The notes beneath the pieces are model-generated. The model did not search any database. It was not told the origin of the DNA and worked only from the letters and a program-made list of their open reading frames with translations. The position numbers were made by a program, and so were the translations under genes. DNA of 64,000 bases from Type-B symbiont of Plautia stali (lineage in GTDB: Bacteria > Pseudomonadota > Gammaproteobacteria > Enterobacterales > Enterobacteriaceae), in contig BBOA01000002.1 in the NCBI GenBank assembly GCA_001485295.1, positions 124,001 to 188,000 on the forward strand, written 5' to 3'. Shown piece by piece: positions 51,299 to 61,025 of the stretch (positions are counted from its first letter, which is position 1; each line of letters begins with the position of its first letter).

Positions 51299-51308
51299 CA
51301 TAGCACAG

Positions 51309-53228
51309 CTAGTAAAGCCGATTCAACTCGCTGTCCGACAGAATCTTGTCCGGCTCGCCCATAAAGTGACGATAGTAGGCGTCATAGACCAGTACATTTT
51401 TCACGTAGCCGCGTGTTTCGGAGAAGGGAATGGTTTCGATAAAGGCGACCGCGTCGAGATTGCCCGCGCTGACGTTCTGCCAGCTGCGCACGCGTCCCGG
51501 TCCCGCATTATAGGCGGCTGAAGCGAAAATGCGGTTCTGCCCGAACTGCTGATAGACATACTCTAGATACTGGGTGCCGATCTGAATGTTTGTTTGCGGA
51601 TCCAGCAGCTGGTTACTGTTGGAGTAGCCGGGAATATTATACATCTTCACGGTATGCGCCGCTGTCGGCGGTATGACCTGCATCAAGCCGCTGGCGCCGA
51701 CCGGCGAACGCGCTTTTGGGTTCCAGGCGCTTTCCTGACGGGAGATCGCCATGGCGTAGCTCGGCGCGATACCTTTGTCGCGCGTATTGCTTTTATAGAG
51801 GCTTTCCCACGCCAGCGGGAAACGCTCTTTCAGGCTGCTCCACATCTTCGCCGTAATGGTAGCCTGCACGCTGAGATCCCACCAGTCCTGCTCGTTGGCG
51901 TAGCGCGCCAGCATCTGCTGTTGGGTATGCGTTTTGCTGGAAATAAGATTGGTCCACTCGCGGCGCGCCAAGTTGTCCAGTCCGAAGAACATCAGCTCCC
52001 GCACGCGCGCCAGCTCCGGTCCCTGCACCGTCGCGCTGTCCGGCTTCGGCGTTTCATCGATCTGAATCGGGTATTTTTCGCCGAGCCGCTGCGCCGCCAC
52101 CATCGGATAGAAGCCGCGCGTCTGCATCAGCTTGTGCAGGATCTCGTTCGCCTTCTCTTTACGGCCCTGAGAGTAGAGCAGATCCGCCTTCCAGTATTGC
52201 CACTTGTCTTTCTCTTTCGCCCCAAGCGGCAGCCGCGCGATCCAAGTGTTCAGTCCGTGGCGATCGTGCTGCGAGAGCGCCAGCCGCACGCGGCGTTCGA
52301 TCAGCGCCGTCGACTGGCTGTTCATCACCACGCTGTCGCGCCAGCGCATCTGCTCCGAAGTCAGATCGCTGCCCATCATGCGCCAGACCACAATCTCTTT
52401 CAGCGCCTGCTCGTCGTCCGCTTCCATCTTCTGCGCCCGTACCAGCAGCAGGATCATGCTGCGCGCGTTCTCCATATCGGCGCGCGCCACGCGGGTAAAG
52501 GCGTAAATCGTCGCCTGGCGGGTAAAGTCGGTCGGCCCGATGGACTGTGCGAAGTTCACTACCGTCTGCGGATCATTCTGCAGCGTCAGCACGCCGTTGG
52601 CAATGGCATGGTAATCTTCTGGCAGGGTTTTCGCCAGAAAACTCACCAATCTGTCGTTGCCCGCTTTCATCGCCTGCCGGATACGCGCCAGCACGGTAAT
52701 CGGCGACATCTGGCCGGAGGGTTGCCAAGCGGAGAAGAGCCGGTCGCAGTCGTTAGGCAGCGAGGTGCCGCGCAACCATATCTCTTTCGCGCCGGCAAAC
52801 ACCTGCTGCTGCGCGCCCGTCGCCCATTTAGCGTATAGCCAGTTACAGCGCGCTTGAACCGGGGTCGGCTCTTCCGGGCTGAAGCTCAGGATGCCCTGCC
52901 AGTCCTGACGGTGCGCCAGCACGTTGACGAAGCGGATTTTCAGCGAGCGCGCCGGCGGCAGCGTCGGGTATTGCTGAATAAAGTTTTTGATGGCGAGCGG
53001 CGTTTCCTGATCGAGATCCTGCGCCAGCAGGCGATATTCTAAATAGGGATAAAGCGGATAGTCCTGCAGCGTCGGCAGCAGCTGCTCTACCGTCGCCATC
53101 TGGTTGCTGTCCCACGCCTGCTTGATTTGCTGATATCGCTGTCGCTGCTGATCCAGCGAGTCAGCACACACGCTGCTGGCCGCTACGGCCAGACAGATCC
53201 CTGTCATCCAGTTGCGCCACTTCTCCAC
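51309..53228 (-). CDS. slt: Soluble lytic murein transglycosylase Slt70
   Basis: The start is placed at GTG 53228, which has a GAGGAG ribosome-binding site and gives MEKWRNWMTG with a signal peptide cut before DSLDQQ. The protein has 639 residues (E. coli 645). The N-terminal superhelical U and L domains lead to a lysozyme-like C-terminal domain with the catalytic Glu in AISRQESAWNPKARSPVGASGLMQ, and IFASAAYNAGPGRVRSW. It cleaves peptidoglycan to 1,6-anhydromuropeptides in the periplasm. The stop codon is TAG. Intact. Confidence 0.95.
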   Translation of the reverse strand: MEKWRNWMTGICLAVAASSVCADSLDQQRQRYQQIKQAWDSNQMATVEQLLPTLQDYPLYPYLEYRLLAQDLDQETPLAIKNFIQQYPTLPPARSLKIRFVNVLAHRQDWQGILSFSPEEPTPVQARCNWLYAKWATGAQQQVFAGAKEIWLRGTSLPNDCDRLFSAWQPSGQMSPITVLARIRQAMKAGNDRLVSFLAKTLPEDYHAIANGVLTLQNDPQTVVNFAQSIGPTDFTRQATIYAFTRVARADMENARSMILLLVRAQKMEADDEQALKEIVVWRMMGSDLTSEQMRWRDSVVMNSQSTALIERRVRLALSQHDRHGLNTWIARLPLGAKEKDKWQYWKADLLYSQGRKEKANEILHKLMQTRGFYPMVAAQRLGEKYPIQIDETPKPDSATVQGPELARVRELMFFGLDNLARREWTNLISSKTHTQQQMLARYANEQDWWDLSVQATITAKMWSSLKERFPLAWESLYKSNTRDKGIAPSYAMAISRQESAWNPKARSPVGASGLMQVIPPTAAHTVKMYNIPGYSNSNQLLDPQTNIQIGTQYLEYVYQQFGQNRIFASAAYNAGPGRVRSWQNVSAGNLDAVAFIETIPFSETRGYVKNVLVYDAYYRHFMGEPDKILSDSELNRLY

Positions 53229-53351
53229 GAAAATCTCCTCTGTTGCTGCTCTCTGGCTGCGTGCCAAGCATTCTTCATGCTAACCAAGGGAACCTGCTTT
53301 TGCCACGTTCTTCAAAAAATTTACTCAGCGCTGCGCGCGCAGAGAAGCAGC

Positions 53352-54465
53352 TTACGCGGTCCGCGTGTCGTCGAGGTCGAGATAGAACAGGCTGATATTC
53401 TCCATCAGCCCGTCGACCTGCTGGTTGAGCGCGCGCCGACTGCTGCGCAGCGTGGCGTTTTGCTACGTGGCGGCGTCCATATGCGTCACCGCCAGATTGA
53501 CCTGTTCAATGCCGGTGCTCTGTTCAGCGCTGGCCGAGGAGATATCTTCCATCAACGCGGCCAGCGCCTTGACGCTGGCGCCGATCTCCTGGATCGAGAC
53601 GCCGGTGCCTTTCACCAGCGTATTGCTATGAGCGATCGGGCTAACGGAGCGATTGGTCAGCGTGCGGATCTCGCGCGCCGCTGCCACTGCGAAGCCATGT
53701 CTGTCTTTGCCAGCGCGTGCCGCTTCTACCGCCGCGTTGAGCGCCAGAATATTGGTCTGAAAGGCGATGCCGTCGATCACGCTGACAATCTTATTGATTT
53801 CGCGCGAGAACTAGTGGATTTCATCCATCGCCGTCACCACTTTCTCCACCACTTCGCCACCTTGTCCGGCGCGCTGGCGCGCTGGCGCGCGTCGCGGGCG
53901 ATGTCACTGGCGTTTTGCACGTTGCCGGCGTTGTTTTTTACCATGGAGGTCAGCTACTCCATCGAGGCCGCCATCTGCTCCAGCGCGCTGGCCTGCACCT
54001 CATTGCGGGAAGAGAGTTCGCGGCTGCCGTGCGCAACCTGCTCGGTGGTCTACGCGATCGCATCGTCACCGGCGATCGCGCCGGCGCCGATGCGCGTCAG
54101 ATTGCGGTTCATATCGGGCAGCGGCCGCCATCAGCTGCGCTGTTTTGTCACGTCCAGCCACCTCGATATGGGCGCGCAGATCGCCCAACACCACGGTTTT
54201 GGTGATGTCGATCGCCTGCTTCAGCGGACGTGTAATGCTCTTGATCAGCCACAACCTCACCAGCGCGCCCGTCAGTAGAATGCAGAGCATGACCGCTAGC
54301 AACAGCCATTTAAGGCTGGTGATAGTGCGCCAGATTGTCAGCCTCGATGGTGCGATGTATCGCCTGCACGCGCAGCAGCGTGTTTTTCCACTTCTTCACC
54401 TGAATTTTAAACTGCACCTGCGCGCGGTGTCGATACTCTCAGCGATGAGCATCTCCTGCGCCATG
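53352..54465 (-). pseudogene. Methyl-accepting chemotaxis protein, broken
   Basis: Minus-strand fragments: AQVQFKIQVKKWKNTLLRVQAIH near the 5' end (54345-54440), the second membrane span and HAMP start LAVMLCILLTGALVRLWLIKSITRPLKQAIDIT, and the signalling hairpin tip [23 protein letters not shown] near 53700-53780, with [15 protein letters not shown]. The N-terminal span and sensor domain are mostly gone. TAG codons and frameshifts separate the pieces, and an 8-base tandem repeat (GCGCTGGC, about 53867-53887) adds another shift. No che or flagellar genes are in view. Loss of chemotaxis fits a host-restricted life. Confidence 0.87.
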
Positions 54466-54735
54466 AATGATTAAGCTTCATAAAGCCGATATCTGCAGAT
54501 TATGGTCGAGGACGCCAGTTGGCATTCCACAGAAAATTATGTTTTATATGTCATTTTTATGACATCGATTTAAAAAGCAGGCGATGAAGGCGGCGTTTGC
54601 GTGGCAGTCTGATTAAGTGTAAGATTGAGTCTCTGCTCGCCTGCGCACGCAACGCTTTAAAATTGCGCCAGTTATCGCAATTTTCCGCTGATGCAGAGAC
54701 ATTACTTGCAGTTATCAACCATAACAAAGACGTCT

Positions 54736-55525
54736 ATGGAAACCCGGCGCGACGAACGTATTCAGAAACTGACCCTAGCGTTAAAACGCACCGATAAGCT
54801 GCATCTGAAAGATGCCGCGCAGCTGCTGGGCGTCTCGGAGATGAACATCTGCCGCGATCTCAGCGAACCGGCCTCCGCGGTAGTGGAGGCTGGGCGGCTA
54901 TATCGTCAGCGATCCGAAAAGCCATGTCGGGCAGCACTACTTCGTGTCGGATCAGCACAGCCAGAACGCCGCGCGAAAACAGCGTCTGGCACAGGCCGCT
55001 GCCAGCCTGATCGGCGAGAACGACGCGACGTTTTTCGACTGTGGCACTACTTATTCCTTATATCGTAAACGCGCTGCCGGACAACATGCCCTTCACCGCC
55101 ATCTACTGCGCCATTAACACCTTCCTAGCACTGAAAGAGAAACCGGCCTGCAACGTGATCCTGAGCGGCGGCGAATTTCATGCTGACAACACGCTTTTTA
55201 TCCCGATCGGCGCCCATTCAATTCTTGACGATCTCTGCCCGACGCTAGCGTTTATTTCGGCGGCGGGCATCGACAGCGAGCAGGGTGCAAGCTGCTACAC
55301 CTGCTACAACCTAAACGAGCTGGCGATGAAGCACCACGCTATGCTGCGCTCGCGCCAGCGCATTCTGGTGGCGGACAGCAGCAAATTCGACAAGGTGTTG
55401 CCCGCGCGCATCGCCGAGCTGCGCCGCTTCGACCTGCTAGTGAGCGACAAAATGCATCGGAGCCGGAGCTGGCGCTGGCGGCGTGGCTAGCGCCGCTGCC
55501 GCTGCGTCTGCACGACTCCGCCTGA
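54736..55525 (+). pseudogene. deoR: Deoxyribonucleoside regulator DeoR, broken
   Basis: The ATG at 54736 gives METRRDERIQKLTLALKRTDKLHLKDAAQLLGVSEMNICRDLSE, the DeoR helix-turn-helix. Frameshifts follow near 54880 and 55050. The effector domain continues as TIYCAINTFLALKEKPACNVILSGGEFHADN (about 55100), FISAAGIDSEQGASCYTCYNLNELAMKHHAM and LVADSSKFDKVLPARIAELRRFDLLVSD, then shifts again before the end at about 55525. DeoR represses deo and nup genes for deoxyribonucleoside use. Non-functional. Confidence 0.88.
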
Positions 55526-55646
55526 CGCCGCCCGCCAGAAAGCAACGCGCGCTCGCAATTATCGCGGCGCGCGGCTGGGATTAGCTAGGCAAAAAGGCTA
55601 AACTTCGTCACTAATTCATCCACCAGAATCAGAGGCTCATTACAAC

Positions 55647-57314
55647 GTGGCTCAATTCGTCTATAGCATGCATTTCGTCGGTAAAGTGGTACCGCCGAAG
55701 CGTCATATTCTGAAGAACATCTCCCTCAGTTTTTTTCCGGGCGCGAAAATCGGCGTGCTCGGCCTGAACGGCGCGGGTAAATCCACGCTGCTGCGCATCA
55801 TGGCGGGCATCGATAAAGATATCGAAGGGGAAGCACGTCCACAACCAGGCATCAAAGTGGGCTATCTGCCACAGGAACCGCAGCTCAACCCGGAACAGAC
55901 GGTGCGTGAATCTATCGAAGAAGCGGTTGACGAAGTGGTCGGCGCGCTGAAGCGTCTCGACAAAGTTTATGCGCTCTACGCTGAGCCGGACGCCGACTTC
56001 GACAAGCTGGCGGCCGAACAGGGTCGTCTGGAAGAGGTGATCCAAGCACACGACGGCCATAACCTCGAAACGCAGCTGGAACGCGCCGCCGACGCGATGC
56101 GCCTGCCGGACTGGGACGCCAAAATCGGCAACCTCTCCGGCGGAGAGCGTCGTCGCGTGGCGATGTGCCGCCTGCTGCTGGAAAAGCCGGACATGCTGCT
56201 GCTTGACGAACCGACTAACCACCTAGACGCCGAGTCCGTAGCCTGGCTGGAGCGCTTCCTGCACGAGTTCGAAGGCACCGTGGTGGCGATCACCCACGAC
56301 CGTTATTTCCTTGATCACGTCGCGGGCTGGATCCTTGAGCTGGACCGCGGCGAAGGCATTCCGTGGGAAGGCAACTACTCCTCTTGGCTGGAGCAGAAAG
56401 ATCAGCGGCTGGCGCAGGAAGCTTCGACCGAAGCGGCGCGTCGCAAATCGATCGAGAAAGAGCTGGAGTGGGTACGTCAGGGCGCGAAAGGTCGTCAGTC
56501 TAAAGGCAAAGCGCGTCTGGCTCGTTTTGAGGAGCTGAACAGCACCGAATATCAGAAGCGCAACGAGACCAGCGAACTCTTTATTCCGCCAGGTCCGCGT
56601 CTGGGCGATAAAGTGGTTGAGGTGAAGAACCTGATTAAATCCTACGGCGACCGCGTGCTGATCGACGATCTCTCCTTCTCAGTGCCGAAAGGCGCCATCG
56701 TCGGCATTATTGGTCCTAACGGCGCGGGTAAATCTACCCTGTTCCGTATGATGAACGGCCAAGAGCAGCCTGATTCCGGCAGCATCGAGCTGGGCGAAAC
56801 CGTCAAACTAGCATCGGTCGACCAGTTCCGCGACGCGATGGATAACTCAAAAACCGTCTGGGAAGAGGTATCCGGCGGCTTGGATATTATGCACATCGGC
56901 AACTTCGAAATGCCGAGCCGCGCCTATGTCGGCCGCTTTAACTTCAAAGGCACCGATCAGGGCAAACGCGTCGGCGAACTCTCCGGCGGCGAGCGCGGTC
57001 GTCTGCATCTGGCCAAACTGATGCAGGTCGGCGGCAACCTGCTGTTGCTTGACGAACCAACCAACGACCTAGACGTTGAAACCCTGCGCGCGCTGGAAAA
57101 CGCCCTGCTTGAGTTCCCGGGCTGTGCCATGGTGATCTCGCACGACCGCTGGTTCCTCGACCGTATCGCCACGCATATCCTCGACTACCAAGATGAGGGC
57201 AAGGTGGAGTTCTTCGAGGGTAACTTCAGCGAGTACGAAGAGTACAAGAAACGCACCCTCGGCGCGGAAGCGCTGGAGCCGAAGCGTATCAAGTACAAGC
57301 GTATTACCAAGTAA
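55647..57314 (+). CDS. ettA: Energy-dependent translational throttle protein EttA (ABC-F)
   Basis: A 555-residue soluble ABC-F ATPase, the E. coli length, starting with GTG at 55647 (M)AQFVYSMHFVGK. The two ATPase domains have Walker A GLNGAGKST and GPNGAGKST, signatures LSGGERRRVAMC and LSGGERGRLHLA, and Walker B LLLDEPTNHLDAE and LLLDEPTNDLDVE. Between them is the P-site tRNA interaction motif WVRQGAKGRQSKGKARLARFEEL. It binds the ribosomal E site and gates the first elongation step by ATP/ADP ratio. Intact. Confidence 0.96.
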   Translation: MAQFVYSMHFVGKVVPPKRHILKNISLSFFPGAKIGVLGLNGAGKSTLLRIMAGIDKDIEGEARPQPGIKVGYLPQEPQLNPEQTVRESIEEAVDEVVGALKRLDKVYALYAEPDADFDKLAAEQGRLEEVIQAHDGHNLETQLERAADAMRLPDWDAKIGNLSGGERRRVAMCRLLLEKPDMLLLDEPTNHLDAESVAWLERFLHEFEGTVVAITHDRYFLDHVAGWILELDRGEGIPWEGNYSSWLEQKDQRLAQEASTEAARRKSIEKELEWVRQGAKGRQSKGKARLARFEELNSTEYQKRNETSELFIPPGPRLGDKVVEVKNLIKSYGDRVLIDDLSFSVPKGAIVGIIGPNGAGKSTLFRMMNGQEQPDSGSIELGETVKLASVDQFRDAMDNSKTVWEEVSGGLDIMHIGNFEMPSRAYVGRFNFKGTDQGKRVGELSGGERGRLHLAKLMQVGGNLLLLDEPTNDLDVETLRALENALLEFPGCAMVISHDRWFLDRIATHILDYQDEGKVEFFEGNFSEYEEYKKRTLGAEALEPKRIKYKRITK

Positions 57315-57320
57315 GTAAAA

Positions 57321-57344
57321 GGGCGGCATCGCTGCCGCCCTTTT
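57321..57344 (+). terminator. ettA terminator
   Basis: GGGCGGCA / TGCCGCCC with a TCGC loop followed by TTTT, 6 bases after the ettA stop. Confidence 0.9.
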
Positions 57345-57544
57345 CTCTTTTCTGTGACTCCGCGCCTTTCTCTGTCGTTTCGCCTAATTCTTCTCACTAT
57401 TCCGCCTTTAACCTTGGGCTGTCGCCTGATGTGACGCGCAGGCGCGCTTTTTATACTAGCTGATGATCTGACCCGCTCCACCTTACCGTTCCGGCAGGCT
57501 GTCACAATAATTCGCGCCGGAGGTCATCTTACGAGGTCTATGGC

Positions 57545-58130
57545 ATGAAAATAGCGTCAATCGACGTCACGCGTATCGCAATTCCCTTCGACGCGCAGCG
57601 GCGCGCGCCCGAACATCAGGAAACCACCTTTAACGCCGCCTCGTCGTCGCTACGCCGCATGGAGACCCTGCTGGTGAAAATCACCTGCGGTAACGGCCTG
57701 TGCGGCTGGGGCGAAGCGTTCGGCCATCTGGCCAATCCGGTAACCGAACAAGCGCTGTGCACCCTTATCGTAGGCTACGACAACGATCCCGTCGCCGTCG
57801 CCGCGCAGGTCAAACGCGCCTAGGATGAAGGCTTCACCACGCTGAAACTGCATGAAACAACCACCTTTGAGGCGATAGCGACGGCCCACGCCGCGCTGCC
57901 GTCGCAGGCGGAACTGCTAGTCGACGTTAACTGTCCCTAGCTAGACGCGCGAAGAAGCCGCGCAACAGGCGCATGATCTTTGGGCGCTCAATCTCGGCTG
58001 AACGCGTCGGCGTGCCGCTAGCAGCGGCGGAAAACGTCGACGGCGACCAGGGCTTTATCAACCTGCTGGGAAACGGCGCGGTGGACGTGGCGCAGCCCAG
58101 CGTGGCGAAAGTGGGCGGCGGACGTTTGGT
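57545..58130 (+). pseudogene. Mandelate racemase / muconate-lactonizing enzyme family protein, broken
   Basis: The ATG at 57545 with a nearby GAGG starts MKIASIDVTRIAIPFDAQRRAPEHQ, followed by METLLVKITCGNGLCGWGEAFGH (enolase-superfamily N-terminal domain). A TAG follows QVKRA (Trp), then DEGFTTLKLHE and LLVDVNCP with another TAG. The C-terminal AENVDGDQGFINLLGNGAVDVAQPSVAKVGG block is in another frame. Internal segments, including metal-ligand positions, are lost. The substrate cannot be told. It is joined directly to the tail of an MFS transporter. Confidence 0.78.
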
Positions 58131-58321
58131 CGCTGTTCTACGGCGCCACCGCGCTGGTCACCGGCTTCGTACATCTGCTGGCTAATCTGGCGGAGATTTT
58201 GTCGCCGGGCATTACCGGCTTTTTGATCCAGTACGGCGGTGGTTACCATACGGCGTTTCTGCTGGCGCTACTAGTGTGGCAAAAAGGAGTCAATACGCTG
58301 CGCGCGCTGGCGGCCAGATAA
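58131..58321 (+). pseudogene. MFS transporter, C-terminal remnant fused to the enolase-superfamily remnant
   Basis: The frame after the junction reads TALVTGFVHLLANLAEILSPGITGFLIQYGGGYHTAFLLALLV and ends LRALAAR then TAA. This is the last membrane hairpin of a major-facilitator transporter (GNLAGIISPAITGFLIxxTG-like). No N-terminal part is present. A large deletion has fused it to the preceding gene, which probably formed a catabolic operon with it. Confidence 0.75.
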
Positions 58322-58343
58322 ACCAGCGGGGGCGCCCCTACTG

Positions 58344-59582
58344 TTACGCCGGGCTCTTGCCGTCCATCATCGTTTTCACCAGCTCTATACAGCGCAAAAA
58401 GCGCGTATCGTAATCGTCCTCGCTCACGTGCACGAACTCGACGTTATTCTCGCGCAGCATGGTAACCAGCATCGATTGAAATTCGCGGCGATCCACCGAG
58501 CTGCCTAGGCTACGCAGCCCGTCCTCCACCCAGGGCACGTTGTTCTCCAGCAGGATGACTAGGTCGAAACGGTATTCATCGATCAGCGCTTGCACGAAGG
58601 GATGTTCGCGCCCTTCATACTTTAGGCAGAACGCCTGCGTGGTGATAAAATCGGTGTCGATAAAGGCGACCTTATTGGCGTACTTCACCGCAAAGTCGAT
58701 GTACTGCGCCTGGCCGAGCGCAATCTTGTCGTAGTCAGAATATTGCAGCGCCATCTCGTCGCCGCCCAGATGGGAGAAGACGTAGTCGCGGCCATACTCC
58801 CAGGCGCTGGTGGTGTTGAAAATATTGGCTAGCTTGTTGACCAGCATAGACTTGCCGCTCGACTCGCCGCCAAGCACGGCGACGGTACGCACGAAAAAGG
58901 GCTTCACTTCGGTAGGAATATACTCCCAGTAGCGAAACGGATCCTGGCGGATCTGCTCGCCTCTGATATTCATGAAGGATCGCGCCGTATCGACCAGCAC
59001 AGTGCACACGCCCAGATGCTGTTGATACATCTCCGCGTCTGCGGTTTCGCTGGTGTAGATGCAGTCCGGGGCGATGCCCTGATCGTTAAGAAAGATTTTC
59101 ACCCCTTCGCTCCAGACGTCCCAGCCGTGCGGATAAGGCTCGATGCCCTCTTCGTTGAACGAATGAATACGTATGTTTTTCTGATACTTAAAGGTCTGCA
59201 GCAGCCAGCGTAACCGATCGCTGACGGTCGGCTGCTGCGACATGGCGCTGTTCTCGAACAGTTCGCGATCGCGCGGCTCGTCATGCCCCATAATAATATG
59301 CAGCTCGTCGACTTGGCTGCAAGCGCGCTGGATAAGGTAGATATGGCCGGTATGCAGCGGATAAAACTTGCCAAACACCACGCCGACGGTTTTATCGCGG
59401 CGCGGAAATTCCAGCCCGAGAAAGCGATGCAGCGCTTCTAGCTTCTGCGCGCTCGGGCTTTTGATTTTAGCGTTGAGTAGTTGGCTCAGATAGCCCTTGG
59501 TCATCCCGCTGGTGTCGGCCACCTGCTGCAGGGTATGTCCCTGCTGGCGAATGGCGGTTTTCAGATAGTCGAACGACGTCAT
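58344..59582 (-). CDS. nadR: Trifunctional NAD regulator / NMN adenylyltransferase / ribosylnicotinamide kinase NadR
   Basis: A 412-residue protein (E. coli 410). The N-terminal helix-turn-helix (GHTLQQVADTSGMTKGYLSQLLNAKI) represses nadA, nadB and pncB; the central nucleotidyltransferase has VVFGKFYPLHTGHIYLIQRA; the C-terminal kinase has Walker A LGGESSGKSMLVNKLAN (Met follows Ser where E. coli has Thr, but GxxxxGKS is intact). It allows salvage of ribosylnicotinamide. Intact; lies 50 bases downstream of radA. Confidence 0.95.
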   Translation of the reverse strand: MTSFDYLKTAIRQQGHTLQQVADTSGMTKGYLSQLLNAKIKSPSAQKLEALHRFLGLEFPRRDKTVGVVFGKFYPLHTGHIYLIQRACSQVDELHIIMGHDEPRDRELFENSAMSQQPTVSDRLRWLLQTFKYQKNIRIHSFNEEGIEPYPHGWDVWSEGVKIFLNDQGIAPDCIYTSETADAEMYQQHLGVCTVLVDTARSFMNIRGEQIRQDPFRYWEYIPTEVKPFFVRTVAVLGGESSGKSMLVNKLANIFNTTSAWEYGRDYVFSHLGGDEMALQYSDYDKIALGQAQYIDFAVKYANKVAFIDTDFITTQAFCLKYEGREHPFVQALIDEYRFDLVILLENNVPWVEDGLRSLGSSVDRREFQSMLVTMLRENNVEFVHVSEDDYDTRFLRCIELVKTMMDGKSPA

Positions 59583-59632
59583 GCTGCCTCCTGCATGGAT
59601 TGAAGTTGCCTGCGAGTTTACCCGCTCAGCCT

Positions 59633-61015
59633 TTAAAGCTCATTCAGTATCGCCAGCGCGTCCGCCAGTTTTTTCGCGCTGTAAACTTTCATGCCGTCGA
59701 TTGCTTTTTTCGGCGCGTTGCCGGCCGGGACGATAGCGCGCTTAAAGCCGTGCTTGGCCGCTTCGGAAATGCGCTCCTGCCCGCTCGGCACTGGACGGAT
59801 CTCGCCCGCCAGCCCCACTTCGCCGAAGATAACCAGATCCTGCGGCAGCGGACGGTCGCGCATGCTCGACACCATCGCCAGCAGCAGCGCCAGATCAGCA
59901 CTGGTTTCGGTGACCTTCACGCCGCCGACCACGTTGACGAAGACATCCTGATCCGCCATCTGCAGGCCGCCGTGACGGTGCAGCACCGCCAGCAAAATCG
60001 CCAGGCGGTTCTGCTCCAGCCCCACCGCGACGCGCCGCGGATTACCCATCATCGAGTAATCCACCAGCGCCTGGATCTCCACCAGCAGCGGACGCGTGCC
60101 TTCCCATACCACCATCACAGAGCTGCCGGAGGTGATCTCGTCGCCGCGCGACAGGAAGATCGCCGAGGGATTACTGACCTCGCGCATGCCCTGCTCGGTC
60201 ATGGCGAAAACGCCGAGTTCTTTGACCGCGCCGAATCGGTTTTTATGGCTGCGCAGCGTGCGGAAGCGCGAATCGGCGTCGCCGTCCAGCAGCACCGAAC
60301 AGTCTATGCAGTGCTCCAGCACTTTAGGGCCGGCCAGCGAGCCATCTTTGGTGACGTGGCCGACCATCACGATCGCCACGCCGCGCGTTTTCGCAAAACG
60401 CGTCAGATAGGCGGCGGTTTCGCGCACCTGCGCCACGCTGCCCGGCGACGACTGGATATCTGCCATGTGCATCACCTGGATGGAATCGATCACCATCAGC
60501 TTCGGGTGCTCCTGCTCGGCGATCTGGCAGATCTGCTCGATGCTGGTTTCCGACAGCATGTTGAGGTTTTCGCTCGGCAGGCCGAGGCGGTGCGTGCGCA
60601 TCGCTACCTGCTGCACCGACTCTTCGCCAGTGACGTAAAGCGTTTTCATCTCCTGTGCTAGACAACACATCACCTGCAGCAGCAGTGTCGATTTACCCGC
60701 GCCGGGATTACCGCCAATCAAGATGACGCTGCCCGGCACCACGCCGCCGCCTAGCACGCGGTCGAACTCTTTAAAGCCGGTCGAGAAGCGCGGCAGCGCC
60801 TCCAAGCTGACTTCCGACAGCTTCTGCACCCGGCTAACGCCCGCGCTGCCAGCGTAGCCGCTCAGACGCTCATTGCGCGCCGCCGCCGGCGACGCCGCAA
60901 TACGCACTTCGGTGATGGTGTTCCAGCCGTGGCAGGCGCTGCATTGCCCTTGCCAGCGCGGATAATTTGCGACGCACTCGTTACAAACGAAGGCGCGTTT
61001 TGCCGCTTTGGCCAA
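59633..61015 (-). CDS. radA: DNA repair protein RadA (Sms)
   Basis: A 460-residue protein, the E. coli length. In order: the N-terminal four-cysteine zinc motif (CNECVANYPRWQGQCSAC), RecA-like ATPase with Walker A GGNPGAGKST, the RadA-specific SHKNRFGAVKELGVFAM (KNRFG), and a C-terminal Lon-protease-like domain. It promotes branch migration of recombination intermediates. It follows serB by 10 bases, forming the conserved serB-radA pair with nadR behind. Intact. Confidence 0.96.
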   Translation of the reverse strand: MAKAAKRAFVCNECVANYPRWQGQCSACHGWNTITEVRIAASPAAARNERLSGYAGSAGVSRVQKLSEVSLEALPRFSTGFKEFDRVLGGGVVPGSVILIGGNPGAGKSTLLLQVMCCLAQEMKTLYVTGEESVQQVAMRTHRLGLPSENLNMLSETSIEQICQIAEQEHPKLMVIDSIQVMHMADIQSSPGSVAQVRETAAYLTRFAKTRGVAIVMVGHVTKDGSLAGPKVLEHCIDCSVLLDGDADSRFRTLRSHKNRFGAVKELGVFAMTEQGMREVSNPSAIFLSRGDEITSGSSVMVVWEGTRPLLVEIQALVDYSMMGNPRRVAVGLEQNRLAILLAVLHRHGGLQMADQDVFVNVVGGVKVTETSADLALLLAMVSSMRDRPLPQDLVIFGEVGLAGEIRPVPSGQERISEAAKHGFKRAIVPAGNAPKKAIDGMKVYSAKKLADALAILNEL

Positions 61016-61025
61016 ATCAGTTCCT

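Noticed and set aside
51594-52838. Long antisense open frame (414 codons) opposite slt
   Set aside because: His/Arg/Gln-rich shadow of slt codons; not a credible protein.
59600-60661. Long antisense open frame (353 codons) opposite radA
   Set aside because: Mirror of the radA coding frame with shadow composition (His/Arg/Gln-rich) and no domain.
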